A stretch of DNA of 64,000 nucleotides, taken from Naasia sp. SYSU D00057 (GTDB lineage Bacteria > Actinomycetota > Actinomycetes > Actinomycetales > Microbacteriaceae). This document shows positions 15,811-24,231 of this stretch, piece after piece (position 1 is the first letter of the stretch; each line of letters begins with the position of its first letter). Made by a program: the position numbers and the translations under genes. Location: contig NZ_JAFMSZ010000001.1 in NCBI RefSeq assembly GCF_017916505.1, positions 1,302,001 to 1,366,000 on the forward strand. Direction: 5' to 3'. The notes beneath the pieces are model-generated. The model ran no database searches. It was not told where the DNA came from and saw only the letters and a program-made list of their open reading frames with translations.

Positions 15811-17457
15811 ATGACGAGTTCCGACACCGCCCACGCCGCTGCCGAGCGGGAGCACGCCGAGCGTGAGCGTGAGCGTGAGCGTGAGGCGATCATCGCTGGC
15901 CGCGCGTACCTGGGGATCGAACTCGGGTCGACTCGCATCAAGGCATGTCTGATCACGGGTGAGTCCGCGCAGGTGCTGGCGGTCGGCAGTCACGAATGGG
16001 AGAACCGGTTCGTCGGCCGCATCTGGACCTACACGCTCGAGGACGTGTGGTCCGGCCTCCAGGCGGCATATGCGGACCTGGCGCGGGACGCTGAGCAGCG
16101 GCATGGTGTGCGTCCCGAGACTTTCGCCGCGATCGGGGTGTCGGCGATGATGCACGGCTACCTCGCCCTGGACGGGGACGGAGAGCTGCTCGTTCCCTTT
16201 CGCACGTGGCGCAACACGACCACGGGACCGGCCGCGGCGGAGTTGACCGAGCGCCTCGGCGTCAACATCCCGTTGCGCTGGTCCGTCGCTCACCTCTACC
16301 AGGCGATCCTCGATGAGGAGCCCCATGTGCCCCGGGTGCGCCACATCACCTCGCTCGCCGGGTACGTGCACTGGAAGCTGACCGGTCGGAGCGTGCTCGG
16401 TGTCGGGGACGCCTCGGGCGTGTTCCCGATCGACCCCGTCACCAAGGACTACGACAGCACGCTGCTGGGTCGGTTCGACGAGCTGGCCGGTGAGCGGGTT
16501 CCGGGGATGAAGCTGCGCGAGCTGCTGCCGGATGTGCTCGTCGCGGGCAGCGCGGCCGGTGAGCTGAGCCCGACGGGCGCGGCCCTCCTCGACCCGACCG
16601 GCGGGCTCAGATCCGGAGCGGCTCTGTGCCCTCCGGAAGGCGATGCCGGCACGGGGATGGTGGCCACCTGTGCGGTGGCACCTCGCACCGGAAACGTGAG
16701 CGCGGGCACGAGCATCTTCGCGATGACCGTGCTCGAGAGCCCGTTGACACGGGTGCACCCCGAGCTCGACGTCATCACCACGCCGGTCGGCGACCCCGTC
16801 GCCCTCGTCCACTGCAACAACGGCGCGAGCGAGCTCGCCGCCTGGGCCGGGATGTTCTCGCGATTCGCGGACGCCATGGGTCAGCCCGCGGACACCGACG
16901 CCGTGTACGAGGCTCTGTTCACGGAGGCTCTGGCCGGGGAGGCCGACGCGGGCGGCCTGCTGGCGTACAACTACCTCGCCGGTGAGCCGATCGTGGGGCT
17001 GCAGGAAGGACGGCCGCTGTTCGTCCGCACGCCGGACAGCCGGTTCAGCCTCGCGAACGTGATGCGCGCTCAGCTCTACGGCGTCTTCGGCACCCTCATC
17101 ATCGGCATGCGCGTCCTCGCCGACGAGGGCGTCGCCCTCGACCGGATGTTCGCGCACGGCGGCATGTTCCGCACAGCAGGGGTGGCGCAGCGCTTCCTGG
17201 CCGGTGCGCTCGACGCCCCCGTCACGGTGGGCCGGTCGGCGTCGGAGGGCGGCGCGTGGGGCATCGCGGTGCTCGCCTCGTACCTGGATGCGGCGCCAGG
17301 TCTGGAGCTGGACGCCTACCTGCGGGAGCGGATCTTCCGGGACGCCGAGTTCGACACCGTGGAGCCGGACCCTGACGACGCGGCGGGCTTCGCCGCGTTC
17401 CTCCACCGCTACCGTGCCGGCATCGAGGTTGAGCGCGCGGCCGCCCAGGCCCTCTGA
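15811..17457 (+). CDS. FGGY-family carbohydrate kinase, substrate unknown
   Basis: 548 aa from ATG at 15811, preceded by GGAGG. The FGGY N-domain is clear: YLGIELGSTRIKACLI (phosphate-binding strand), VSAMMHGYLALD, and later GNVSAGTSIFAM. The C-domain has AHGGMFRTAGVAQRFLAGAL. It resembles an uncharacterised group of about 540 aa often called xylulokinase or ATPase, not RhaB. The N-terminus carries an unusual Glu-Arg run encoded by a GAGCGT hexanucleotide repeat. The gene converges on the FAD/Fe-S oxidase. It may belong to the sugar island, but it lacks the island's operator. Confidence 0.82.
   Translation: MTSSDTAHAAAEREHAEREREREREAIIAGRAYLGIELGSTRIKACLITGESAQVLAVGSHEWENRFVGRIWTYTLEDVWSGLQAAYADLARDAEQRHGVRPETFAAIGVSAMMHGYLALDGDGELLVPFRTWRNTTTGPAAAELTERLGVNIPLRWSVAHLYQAILDEEPHVPRVRHITSLAGYVHWKLTGRSVLGVGDASGVFPIDPVTKDYDSTLLGRFDELAGERVPGMKLRELLPDVLVAGSAAGELSPTGAALLDPTGGLRSGAALCPPEGDAGTGMVATCAVAPRTGNVSAGTSIFAMTVLESPLTRVHPELDVITTPVGDPVALVHCNNGASELAAWAGMFSRFADAMGQPADTDAVYEALFTEALAGEADAGGLLAYNYLAGEPIVGLQEGRPLFVRTPDSRFSLANVMRAQLYGVFGTLIIGMRVLADEGVALDRMFAHGGMFRTAGVAQRFLAGALDAPVTVGRSASEGGAWGIAVLASYLDAAPGLELDAYLRERIFRDAEFDTVEPDPDDAAGFAAFLHRYRAGIEVERAAAQAL
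15856..15883 (+). repeat. In-frame GAGCGT tandem repeat
   Basis: Four uninterrupted GAGCGT units plus a partial fifth encode alternating Glu-Arg near residue 17 of the FGGY kinase. The 6-bp unit would change length without breaking the frame. Confidence 0.8.
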
Positions 17458-17519
17458 CCGACTCCCCTCAGAGTAGGTGCGCCGCCGGGTGGAGCCCACC
17501 GCGGAGAGGCGACGACGCC

Positions 17520-20429
17520 TCAGATCGAGGTGACGTCGTCGAGGACCTCCAGCACGTGCCGGTACGGCTGCCCGGTCGCGCGAGTCATGCCGAGCTCGCA
17601 CGTGCGATTGAGCGACGCGTACGCCGAGGCTCCGACCTCATCGAGCTCCCGCGACTCCGGTGCGGTTGCGGACGCGGTCAGCTCCGGATGCAGCATCCCC
17701 CGATCTCCCGCGAAGGCGCAGCACCCCCAATCGTCCGGCACGATCACCTCGTCGGCCGCTGCAGCGGCGACCCGCGAGAGCGCGGGGTTCACCCCCAGCC
17801 TCGTCGACGAGCACGTGGGGTGCAGGGCGAGCGAGCGCACCTTCTCCCCGGCGGGCAGCCGCGGCAGGACCATCTCGTCCACGAACGCGACGGCGTCGAT
17901 CACGCGTATCGCCGGCTCCCCTGCCGCCTTCAGCAGGATGTGCAGGCCTTCCGTGCACGACGAGGCGTCGGAGACCACAGGGAGAGCGCCATCGAGCGTC
18001 GCGCGCCGCAGGGAGGCGACCACGCGCCCCTTCATCTCGGCGTACCCCTCGGTGAGACCCTTCGACTTCCAGGGCGTACCGCAGCACAGCGAGGGGATGT
18101 CGTCAGGCGTCGCCAGCTCGACGCCCGCGCGTTCGCACAGGCGGAGGAATGACTCGCTCACTCCAGCGCCGCTCTCGGGTCCGAACATGGTCGTGGTGCA
18201 GCTCGAGAAGTAGACGGCCTCCGGCGCCTGTGCGTCCAGCCGCTTCCTCCGCTGCCCGCCGCCGGGCAGCGTGCCCGAATACTGGGGAACCGTCTCGTCA
18301 CCGAGCAGGGCCCGGCCGATCGTCGTCGCGAACGCGGGCAACGCACCCGGCACGCTCTTCGCCACGCTGAGAGCGATGCCACCGATCCGGCTCGTGGCGT
18401 CCCAGTGCTTCGCGACCGTCTTCCATCCCGCCTGCTCCGCCCTGCTGGTGTCGTCGGCTCTGAGCCTGCGGACGAGATCGCCGGTGTTGATCAGCACCGG
18501 GCACGCGGTCTGGCACATCCCGTCGACTGCGCACGTCTCGACGGCGTCGTACTCGTACTGCTGCTGCAGCTCGCGAAGCAGCACGACATCGCCCGCAGCC
18601 CTCGCGCGCGCGATCTCCCGACGCAGCACGATCCGCTCCCGGGGCGTCGTGGTCAAGTCACGGCTGGGGCATACCGGTTCGCAGTAGCCGCACTCGACGC
18701 AGCGGTCGACCTCCTCCTCCACGGTGGGGGTCGTCTTCAGGTCACTGACGTGCGCGTCCGGATCCTCGTTGAGCAGAACCCCCGGACTGAGGAGGCCGCC
18801 CGGATCCACGAGCGCCTTGACCTCCCGCATCACCGCGTACAGCTCGTCGCCATACTGCCGCCTCACGAACGGGGCCATGATCCGGCCTGTGCCGTGCTCG
18901 GCTTTGAGAGTGCCACCGTGGGCGAGCACCAAGGCGACCATGTCTTCCGTGAACGCTTCGTACCGGGCCAGCTCGTCAGGCCGGTCGAAGCGCTCGTTGA
19001 GCATGAAATGGATGTTGCCGTCCTTCGCGTGCCCGAAGATCACGCTCTCCTCGTACCCGTGCAGCTCGAACAGGCGGATCAGCTGCGAGCAGGTGTCGTA
19101 GAGACGCTCCACCGGCACCGCGATGTCCTCGAGCAGCGCCGTCGTGCCTGACGGCCGGTTCCCGGCGACGGCGGTGTAGAGCCCTTTCCGGATGTGCCAC
19201 AGCTGCGCGCGCCGCACGGGATCGGTGCTCAGATCCGCCGGGCCGATGAGCCCGAGACCGGCGAACAGTTCGAGGGCCCGCTCCGCCTTCGCGCGGAGGG
19301 CCTCCTGCGAGTCCTCCTGGAACTCGACGAGCAGCGCTGCGTGATCCTCGACGGACAGCCCCCGCAGCTCCTCGGTGGCGTCGGGGTCCCTCTGAGCGAC
19401 GCGGAGGCTCGCCGCGTCGAGCAGTTCGATCGTCGCGAACCCGGCGGCGACGAGCGAGGGCAGCGCCTTGGTCGCCGCGGCGAGGTCGGGGAAGAACAGG
19501 AGGCCCGTCGCCACCGCGGACCTGACCGGCACCGTCCGGAAGGTCGCCTCGGCGACGAACGCGAGTGTGCCCTCACTGCCGACGACCAGGTGCTCGAGGA
19601 TCCGGACTGGAGGGTCGTGATCGAGGAAGGAGTTGAGCCCGTACCCCATCGTGTTCTTGATCGAGTAGAGCCGCCGTATCGTTGCCACGGAAACCGGGTC
19701 CGCTCGAACCCGATCGCGGAGGCGCTCCAGCCCTGCGTACAGGTCGGGCTCCGCAGCCTGGAGGCGCTGGTCCGCGTCTATGGCACCCGTGTCCAGCAGG
19801 GTGCCGCTCGGCAGCACGAGCACCGCGGACTCCAGCGTCCGGTAGGTGTTGGCCGTGATCCCACACGCCATGCCGCTCGAGTTGTTGGCGATCACCCCGC
19901 CGATCGTGCAGGCGATCTCGCTCGCCGGGTCGGGGCCGAGCTTCCGCCCATAACGCGCCAATCGCGCGTTGACCGAGCGGACAGTGGCTCCGGGCCCCGT
20001 TCTGACCCGCTCTCCGCTGTCCAGCACCTCGATTCGGCGGAAGTTGCGGCGCGTGTCGATCAGCACGCCCGCGGTACCCGCCTGACCGCTGAGGCTGGTC
20101 CCACCTGAGCGGAAGGTGACCGGCACCCTCTCGCGCGCGGCGACGGCGAGAACCGCGGCCACCTCGCCTGCTCCGTTGGGTGCCACGACCGCCAACGGGG
20201 TGAGCAGGTAGTGGGAGGCGTCGTGTGCGGACGACAGTCGATCCGAGGCACGAGCGGCGACCGTGCCACACGCCTCGGCGAGCGCCGCGACGAGTTCGGG
20301 CGGAACCGGAGCGAGGGTGGTGGCAGAGTCACCGTGAGCACGGCTCCCCTCCCCCGGACTCGCGATCCTCATCCTCCGCTTTTCGCGCAGCCGCTGCAGT
20401 GTCGCGCTACGACGCTTCTCGTGATCCAT
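17520..20429 (-). CDS. FAD- and Fe-S-containing 2-hydroxyacid dehydrogenase (D-lactate dehydrogenase-like)
   Basis: 969 aa in one chain. The N-terminal PCMH-type FAD domain has RSGGTSLSGQAG and GGVIANNSSGMACG. The FAD-oxidase C-domain ends near KAEHGTGRIMAPFVRRQYG. Then come ferredoxin-like motifs: CVECGYCEPVCP (complete) and CAVDGMCQTACP, in which the second Cys position is Asp. Two CCG-type domains follow (IPSLCCGTPWKSKG and VPDDWGCCAFAGDRG). This layout matches quinone-linked D-lactate/D-2-hydroxyacid dehydrogenases. It lies 30 bp downstream of the NAD-hydroxyacid dehydrogenase on the same strand, forming an operon divergent from the SorC regulator. Lactate, glycolate or another 2-hydroxyacid could be the substrate. 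Confidence 0.88.
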   Translation of the reverse strand: MDHEKRRSATLQRLREKRRMRIASPGEGSRAHGDSATTLAPVPPELVAALAEACGTVAARASDRLSSAHDASHYLLTPLAVVAPNGAGEVAAVLAVAARERVPVTFRSGGTSLSGQAGTAGVLIDTRRNFRRIEVLDSGERVRTGPGATVRSVNARLARYGRKLGPDPASEIACTIGGVIANNSSGMACGITANTYRTLESAVLVLPSGTLLDTGAIDADQRLQAAEPDLYAGLERLRDRVRADPVSVATIRRLYSIKNTMGYGLNSFLDHDPPVRILEHLVVGSEGTLAFVAEATFRTVPVRSAVATGLLFFPDLAAATKALPSLVAAGFATIELLDAASLRVAQRDPDATEELRGLSVEDHAALLVEFQEDSQEALRAKAERALELFAGLGLIGPADLSTDPVRRAQLWHIRKGLYTAVAGNRPSGTTALLEDIAVPVERLYDTCSQLIRLFELHGYEESVIFGHAKDGNIHFMLNERFDRPDELARYEAFTEDMVALVLAHGGTLKAEHGTGRIMAPFVRRQYGDELYAVMREVKALVDPGGLLSPGVLLNEDPDAHVSDLKTTPTVEEEVDRCVECGYCEPVCPSRDLTTTPRERIVLRREIARARAAGDVVLLRELQQQYEYDAVETCAVDGMCQTACPVLINTGDLVRRLRADDTSRAEQAGWKTVAKHWDATSRIGGIALSVAKSVPGALPAFATTIGRALLGDETVPQYSGTLPGGGQRRKRLDAQAPEAVYFSSCTTTMFGPESGAGVSESFLRLCERAGVELATPDDIPSLCCGTPWKSKGLTEGYAEMKGRVVASLRRATLDGALPVVSDASSCTEGLHILLKAAGEPAIRVIDAVAFVDEMVLPRLPAGEKVRSLALHPTCSSTRLGVNPALSRVAAAAADEVIVPDDWGCCAFAGDRGMLHPELTASATAPESRELDEVGASAYASLNRTCELGMTRATGQPYRHVLEVLDDVTSI

Positions 20430-20459
20430 CGGTGCACTCCCTCGTGGTGATCCGCGCGT

Positions 20460-21476
20460 TCAGGCGACTCGGCGCTGGAGCACTCCGCCGGACGCGAAGC
20501 TCTCGATGTCCTGCATCAGCATTCGCAGACCGCGTTCCTGCACCTGCTCCGTCGCTCCGCCGATGTGCGGTGTCAGGATGACGTTCGGCAGCTGCACCAG
20601 CTGCGGCCAGACTCCGTCCGGCTCGCAGACGTCCAGCACCGCTCCGCCCAGCTGACCGGACCACAGAGCATCGAGCAGGGCCGATTCGTCGAGCAGGCTC
20701 TCGCGGGCCGTGTTCACGAGGATGGCACCCCGCTTCATGCGGGCGATCCTTCCCGTGTCGACGAGGTGCCGGTTCTCGGCCGTCGCCTTGGCGTGGAGAC
20801 TGACCACGTCGCTGGTGCTGATCAGCTCATCGAGGTCGACCATGGCGATACCCGGGGGCACCGACGTCACATAGGGGTCGTACCCCTGCACGCTCATGCC
20901 GAAGGCGGTGGCGAGTGCGCTGACCTTGCGTCCGATGGCTCCCACGCCGATCAGTCCGAGCACTGCCGAGCGCGGCTCCCTGCCCATCCACATGCCGCCG
21001 GAGAACGTCGAATCGAGATGCGTCTCGCCGGCGAGAGCACGCTCGCGCAGCCATGACGATGCCTCGTTCTGCCGACGCATCAGCTGATTGACGCCGCTGA
21101 GGGTGAGGTCGGCGACGGAGTCGGCGTTCTTCGCCGGGGTGTTGATGACCGCGACCCCGCGCTCGCGTGCCGCGGCCAGGTCGACATTGATCGGATTGCC
21201 GCGAGCGCACGCGATGAGCCGGATCTGCGGGCGCGCGTCGAGGAGCTCCGCGGTGACAGGAGCGGCGTGCACGAGGAGCACTGTCTCGTCGTCCATCGCC
21301 GCGGCGATCGCCATCGGATCCCCTTGGTACTCCGCAAGGCCGGGCAGCGTCGGGCGAACGGAGCCGTCGATGTCCTCGTACCGGAGACGGAATCCCGCTC
21401 CCCACCCGTCGAGCGTGCGGCGCATCTGGTCGGCGGACAGATAGCTGTCTCCCATGACGAGAATCGAAGTGGTCAC
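20460..21476 (-). CDS. D-isomer-specific 2-hydroxyacid dehydrogenase (NAD)
   Basis: 338 aa from GTG at 21474-21476; upstream sequence in the open frame lies in the promoter. The NAD loop GLIGVGAIGRKV is central. The catalytic triad region is intact: Arg in VNTARESLLDE, Glu in VLDVCEPDG, His in LTPHIGGAT. Family members reduce glyoxylate, hydroxypyruvate or 2-ketoacids. It is the first gene of the unit with the FAD/Fe-S oxidase and is divergent from the SorC regulator, with a TGAACA-type operator between them. This suggests oxidation or reduction of a hydroxyacid produced by the sugar pathway. Confidence 0.9.
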   Translation of the reverse strand: MTTSILVMGDSYLSADQMRRTLDGWGAGFRLRYEDIDGSVRPTLPGLAEYQGDPMAIAAAMDDETVLLVHAAPVTAELLDARPQIRLIACARGNPINVDLAAARERGVAVINTPAKNADSVADLTLSGVNQLMRRQNEASSWLRERALAGETHLDSTFSGGMWMGREPRSAVLGLIGVGAIGRKVSALATAFGMSVQGYDPYVTSVPPGIAMVDLDELISTSDVVSLHAKATAENRHLVDTGRIARMKRGAILVNTARESLLDESALLDALWSGQLGGAVLDVCEPDGVWPQLVQLPNVILTPHIGGATEQVQERGLRMLMQDIESFASGGVLQRRVA

Positions 21477-21517
21477 GCGGCTTTCCCTTCTGCGGTGCGA
21501 ACGTGGTAGGTATTCGG

Positions 21518-21531
21518 TGAACATTTGTGCG
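21518..21531. promoter_or_regulatory. SorC-type operator O1 (TGAACA-TT-TGTGCG)
   Basis: This is one good half-site plus a degenerate second half. It sits between the divergent hydroxyacid dehydrogenase (start 21476) and the SorC regulator (start 21575). It matches the operators at 22562-22594 and 32024-32056. Confidence 0.5.
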
Positions 21532-21574
21532 AGCATCCGTGCATCCGGCGGCCGCCCTTCTTTCTGGAGATCCG

Positions 21575-22534
21575 ATGTCCCACGCCCTGCCCTACGGCCG
21601 CGATGACGAGTTCGATAGAGAGCGCCTCGTGCGCGTGGCGTGGTACTACTACCGGGACGACATGACCCAGGCGCAGATCGCGCAGAAGATGGGAGTATCG
21701 CGGCCCACCGTGGCACGTCTGCTCGACCGGGCTCGAACGAGCGGCGTCGTCACGATCGACATCCAGACGAACGGCCTCGGCGGCATGGAGCTCCCGCGGA
21801 TCCTGCGGGAGAAGTACGGTCTTCGAGACGTCGCAGTCGTTCCGCAGATCGACGAGTCGGTGTCCGGAGAGACAACCAATGCGCGGGTCGCGCTCGAGGG
21901 CGCGCAGTACCTGCGGCGCTACCTCTCCCCCGGCGCCGTCATCGGAGTCGGCTGGGGCGACACGGTGCTTCGCACGCTGCTGAGCCTCCGCCGAGCTGAG
22001 CTGGCGGGGGTCACCTTCGCAACTCTCACCGGGGGCATCGACGCGTACACCACCGCCATCCGGGGGGCGGCGAACAATGGGATCGCCGAGTTCATCCGGT
22101 TCATCCCCGCTCCTCTCCTTGCCTCCAGCCCGGAAATCGCCGAGGCGCTGGGGCAGGAGCGCCTCGTCACAGAGGTGATCGACCTCGCTCGTGGCGCAAG
22201 TGCGACGTTGATCGGGATCGGCGGAGCGGTGGCACAGGCCACGATCCTCCAGAACGGTCTCGTCAGCGAGGGACAGCTCGAGCAGTACCGCCGCCAGGGC
22301 GCGATCGGCGACATCCTCGCGCAGTGGTACGACGCGGACGGGGAGGTCCTCGACATGGGCATCGAGCGCTCGCGCGTCGGGATCCGGATCGAGGAGCTGC
22401 GCGAGATGCCGAACGTGATCGCCGTCGCCGGCGGGATGGACAAGCTGGCGGCGATCCGGGGCGCGCTGAACGGGCGCTTCGCCAGCGTCTTGATCACGAC
22501 CGAGGACGTAGCGAGAGCTCTCGCTGTGGAGTGA
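21575..22534 (+). CDS. SorC/DeoR-type sugar-binding transcriptional regulator
   Basis: 319 aa from ATG at 21575 with GGAGA 5 bp upstream. The helix-turn-helix is DDMTQAQIAQKMGVSRPTVARLLDRARTSGVV, split here as MTQAQIAQKMGVSRPTVARLL. The C-terminal 250 residues are the SorC effector domain (GVGWGDTVLRTLLSLRR; TLIGIGGAV; NVIAVAGGMDKLAAIRGAL), which binds phosphorylated sugars in LsrR and DeoR relatives. It lies between the hydroxyacid operon and the CUT2 importer. The palindromic operators around it and at 32 kb point to it as the regulator of the island. Confidence 0.92.
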   Translation: MSHALPYGRDDEFDRERLVRVAWYYYRDDMTQAQIAQKMGVSRPTVARLLDRARTSGVVTIDIQTNGLGGMELPRILREKYGLRDVAVVPQIDESVSGETTNARVALEGAQYLRRYLSPGAVIGVGWGDTVLRTLLSLRRAELAGVTFATLTGGIDAYTTAIRGAANNGIAEFIRFIPAPLLASSPEIAEALGQERLVTEVIDLARGASATLIGIGGAVAQATILQNGLVSEGQLEQYRRQGAIGDILAQWYDADGEVLDMGIERSRVGIRIEELREMPNVIAVAGGMDKLAAIRGALNGRFASVLITTEDVARALAVE

Positions 22535-22561
22535 CGCCAAGGACACCTGCGTCCCTTTCCG

Positions 22562-22594
22562 TGAACATTTGATCACGCCGTGAACAGATGTTGA
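22562..22594. promoter_or_regulatory. SorC-type tandem operators O2a/O2b
   Basis: TGAACA-TT-TGATCA (22562-22575) and TGAACA-GA-TGTTGA (22581-22594) start 19 bp apart. The second overlaps the -35 box of the importer promoter, which fits repression. Confidence 0.65.
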
Positions 22595-22618
22595 TCACGG
22601 CTTGTCAGGATGTTAGCG
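22591..22618 (+). promoter_or_regulatory. Promoter of the CUT2 importer operon
   Basis: -35 TTGATC (22591-22596), 16-bp spacer, -10 TTAGCG (22613-22618). The same TGTTAGCGTG context occurs in the promoter at 32684-32712. Confidence 0.5.
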
Positions 22619-22674
22619 TGGCCGAGGTCGTCGGGGACCGGGTTTCGTTCCCGCGGGAGAGGCACGAAGCGCCG

Positions 22675-24231
22675 GTGAGCGAACAGACGGTATCCATCCC
22701 GGAGACAAGATCTCCGGTGATCCCGCGCCTGCAGATCCAAGGGGTCTCGAAGAGCTTCGAGGCGGTGCATGCTCTGCGCGGCATCGACTTCTCGATCGCC
22801 CCGGGTGAGATCCACGCCATGGTCGGCGAGAACGGCGCGGGCAAGTCCACTCTGGTCGGCATCATCACCGGCCTTCTGACGCCGAACACGGGACAGCTAC
22901 TTCTCGACGGGGAGCCCGTCTCCTTCAGCAGTCCGCTGCAGGCCCGGCACCACGGCATCGCCGCCGTCTACCAGGACCCCAATCTCTTCCCGCACCTCTC
23001 CATCGCCGAGAACATCTTCACCGGGCAGTACCCCACGCGCGCCGGCGCCCTCGACTCGGCGACGATGCGGCGTCGGGCGCAGGAGCTCCTCGCCCGCCTG
23101 GGCTTCGAGCTCGACGTCGACGCGCTGGTGGCCGGCCTCACGGTCGCCGAAGCTCAGTACGTCGAGATCGCCCGAGCCATGTCATCGGACCTGCGGCTGC
23201 TCATCCTGGACGAACCCACCAGTGCCCTGACTCCGGGCGAGGCCGCGAAGCTGTACGACCTCGTGGCGCGGCTGAAGAGCCAGGGCACGAGCGTGCTCTG
23301 GATCTCGCACCGGATGGAGGAGATCCGGCGGCTCGCGGACACCATCACGGTCCTCCGCGATGGGACACACGTGCGGACGGCGCCCGTCGACGAGCTGGAC
23401 GACGCCACCATGATCAAGCTGATGGTGGGGCGATCTGTCGCGCTCGAGGCCGTCGCCCGCGACCGTCCCCTCGGCCCAGCTCGGCTCTCCGTCTCGAACC
23501 TCAGCCTTCCCGGCGTCTTCGACGGCATCTCCTTCAACGTGCACGAGGGGGAGATCGTCGGCGTTGCGGGACTCGTCGGATCCGGCCGCTCCGAAGTGGC
23601 GCAGGCGATCTTCGGCCTGTCCCCTCGGATGACGGGGACGGTGCTGGTCGACGGCAAGCCCGTCCGTCCCCGGTCACCCGGACAGATGAGCGAGCTGGGT
23701 CTCGTCTACCTTCCGGAGGACCGCGACGCCGAAGGCGTCATCTCGTCGATGACGATCACGGACAACATCGCCCTGCCGAGCCTGCCTCGGCTGAGCCGCT
23801 TCGGCTTCATGTCCGGCCGGAAGGAGCGGGAGGCGGCGTCGGAGCAGCAGAGCGCGCTCAGCATCAAGGGACGCCTCAAGTCCTTCGTCAGCGAGCTGTC
23901 GGGGGGCAACCGCCAGAAGGTGGCCCTCGCGCGGCTGCTCGCCACCGGTCCGAAGGTGCTGCTGCTGGACGAGCCCACGCACGGCATCGACGTGGGCACG
24001 AAGGCTCAGGTGCACGACATCATGCGGAAGCTGGCGCGGGAGGAGCGCCTCGCCATCCTCATGATCTCGTCCGACCTGCCCGAGGTCCTCGCGGTCAGCG
24101 ACCGCGTGCTCGTGGTGTCCCGAGGACGACTCGTGGACGACATCCCCATCGAGGACGCGAGCCAGGAGAGCATCCTCGCGGCGGCCACCCGCACCGGCGC
24201 CGGCGGGGCGAACAAGGAGGACAGCAAGTGA
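22675..24231 (+). CDS. CUT2 sugar ABC importer ATPase (RhaT/RbsA-like)
   Basis: 518 aa with two ABC modules. GTG at 22675 was chosen because the alternative at 22618 falls inside the -10 region. Module 1 has Walker A GENGAGKST, a degenerate signature near LTVAEAQYVEIARAM and Walker B LLILDEPTSAL. Module 2 has a degenerate Walker A (GLVGSGRSEV), signature LSGGNRQKVALARLL and LLLDEPTHGIDVG, as is normal in CUT2 ATPases. It opens the operon ATPase-permease-permease-binding protein and overlaps the next gene by 4 bp. The gene set resembles rhizobial rhamnose importers (rhaSTPQ). Confidence 0.92.
   Translation: MSEQTVSIPETRSPVIPRLQIQGVSKSFEAVHALRGIDFSIAPGEIHAMVGENGAGKSTLVGIITGLLTPNTGQLLLDGEPVSFSSPLQARHHGIAAVYQDPNLFPHLSIAENIFTGQYPTRAGALDSATMRRRAQELLARLGFELDVDALVAGLTVAEAQYVEIARAMSSDLRLLILDEPTSALTPGEAAKLYDLVARLKSQGTSVLWISHRMEEIRRLADTITVLRDGTHVRTAPVDELDDATMIKLMVGRSVALEAVARDRPLGPARLSVSNLSLPGVFDGISFNVHEGEIVGVAGLVGSGRSEVAQAIFGLSPRMTGTVLVDGKPVRPRSPGQMSELGLVYLPEDRDAEGVISSMTITDNIALPSLPRLSRFGFMSGRKEREAASEQQSALSIKGRLKSFVSELSGGNRQKVALARLLATGPKVLLLDEPTHGIDVGTKAQVHDIMRKLAREERLAILMISSDLPEVLAVSDRVLVVSRGRLVDDIPIEDASQESILAAATRTGAGGANKEDSK

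Noticed and set aside
17506-17521. Hairpin GAGGCG-ACGA-CGCCTC between convergent genes
   Set aside because: The stem overlaps the stop codon of the FAD/Fe-S dehydrogenase gene and is short; too weak to call a terminator.
15457-17601. 714-codon open frame on the reverse strand
   Set aside because: It is the antisense shadow of the FGGY kinase; its Arg/His/Gly-rich composition lacks any domain motif.
18478-18545. Loss of a Cys in the second ferredoxin motif of the FAD/Fe-S dehydrogenase
   Set aside because: As far as I recall, Asp at that position is common in this enzyme family, so it is not treated as damage.
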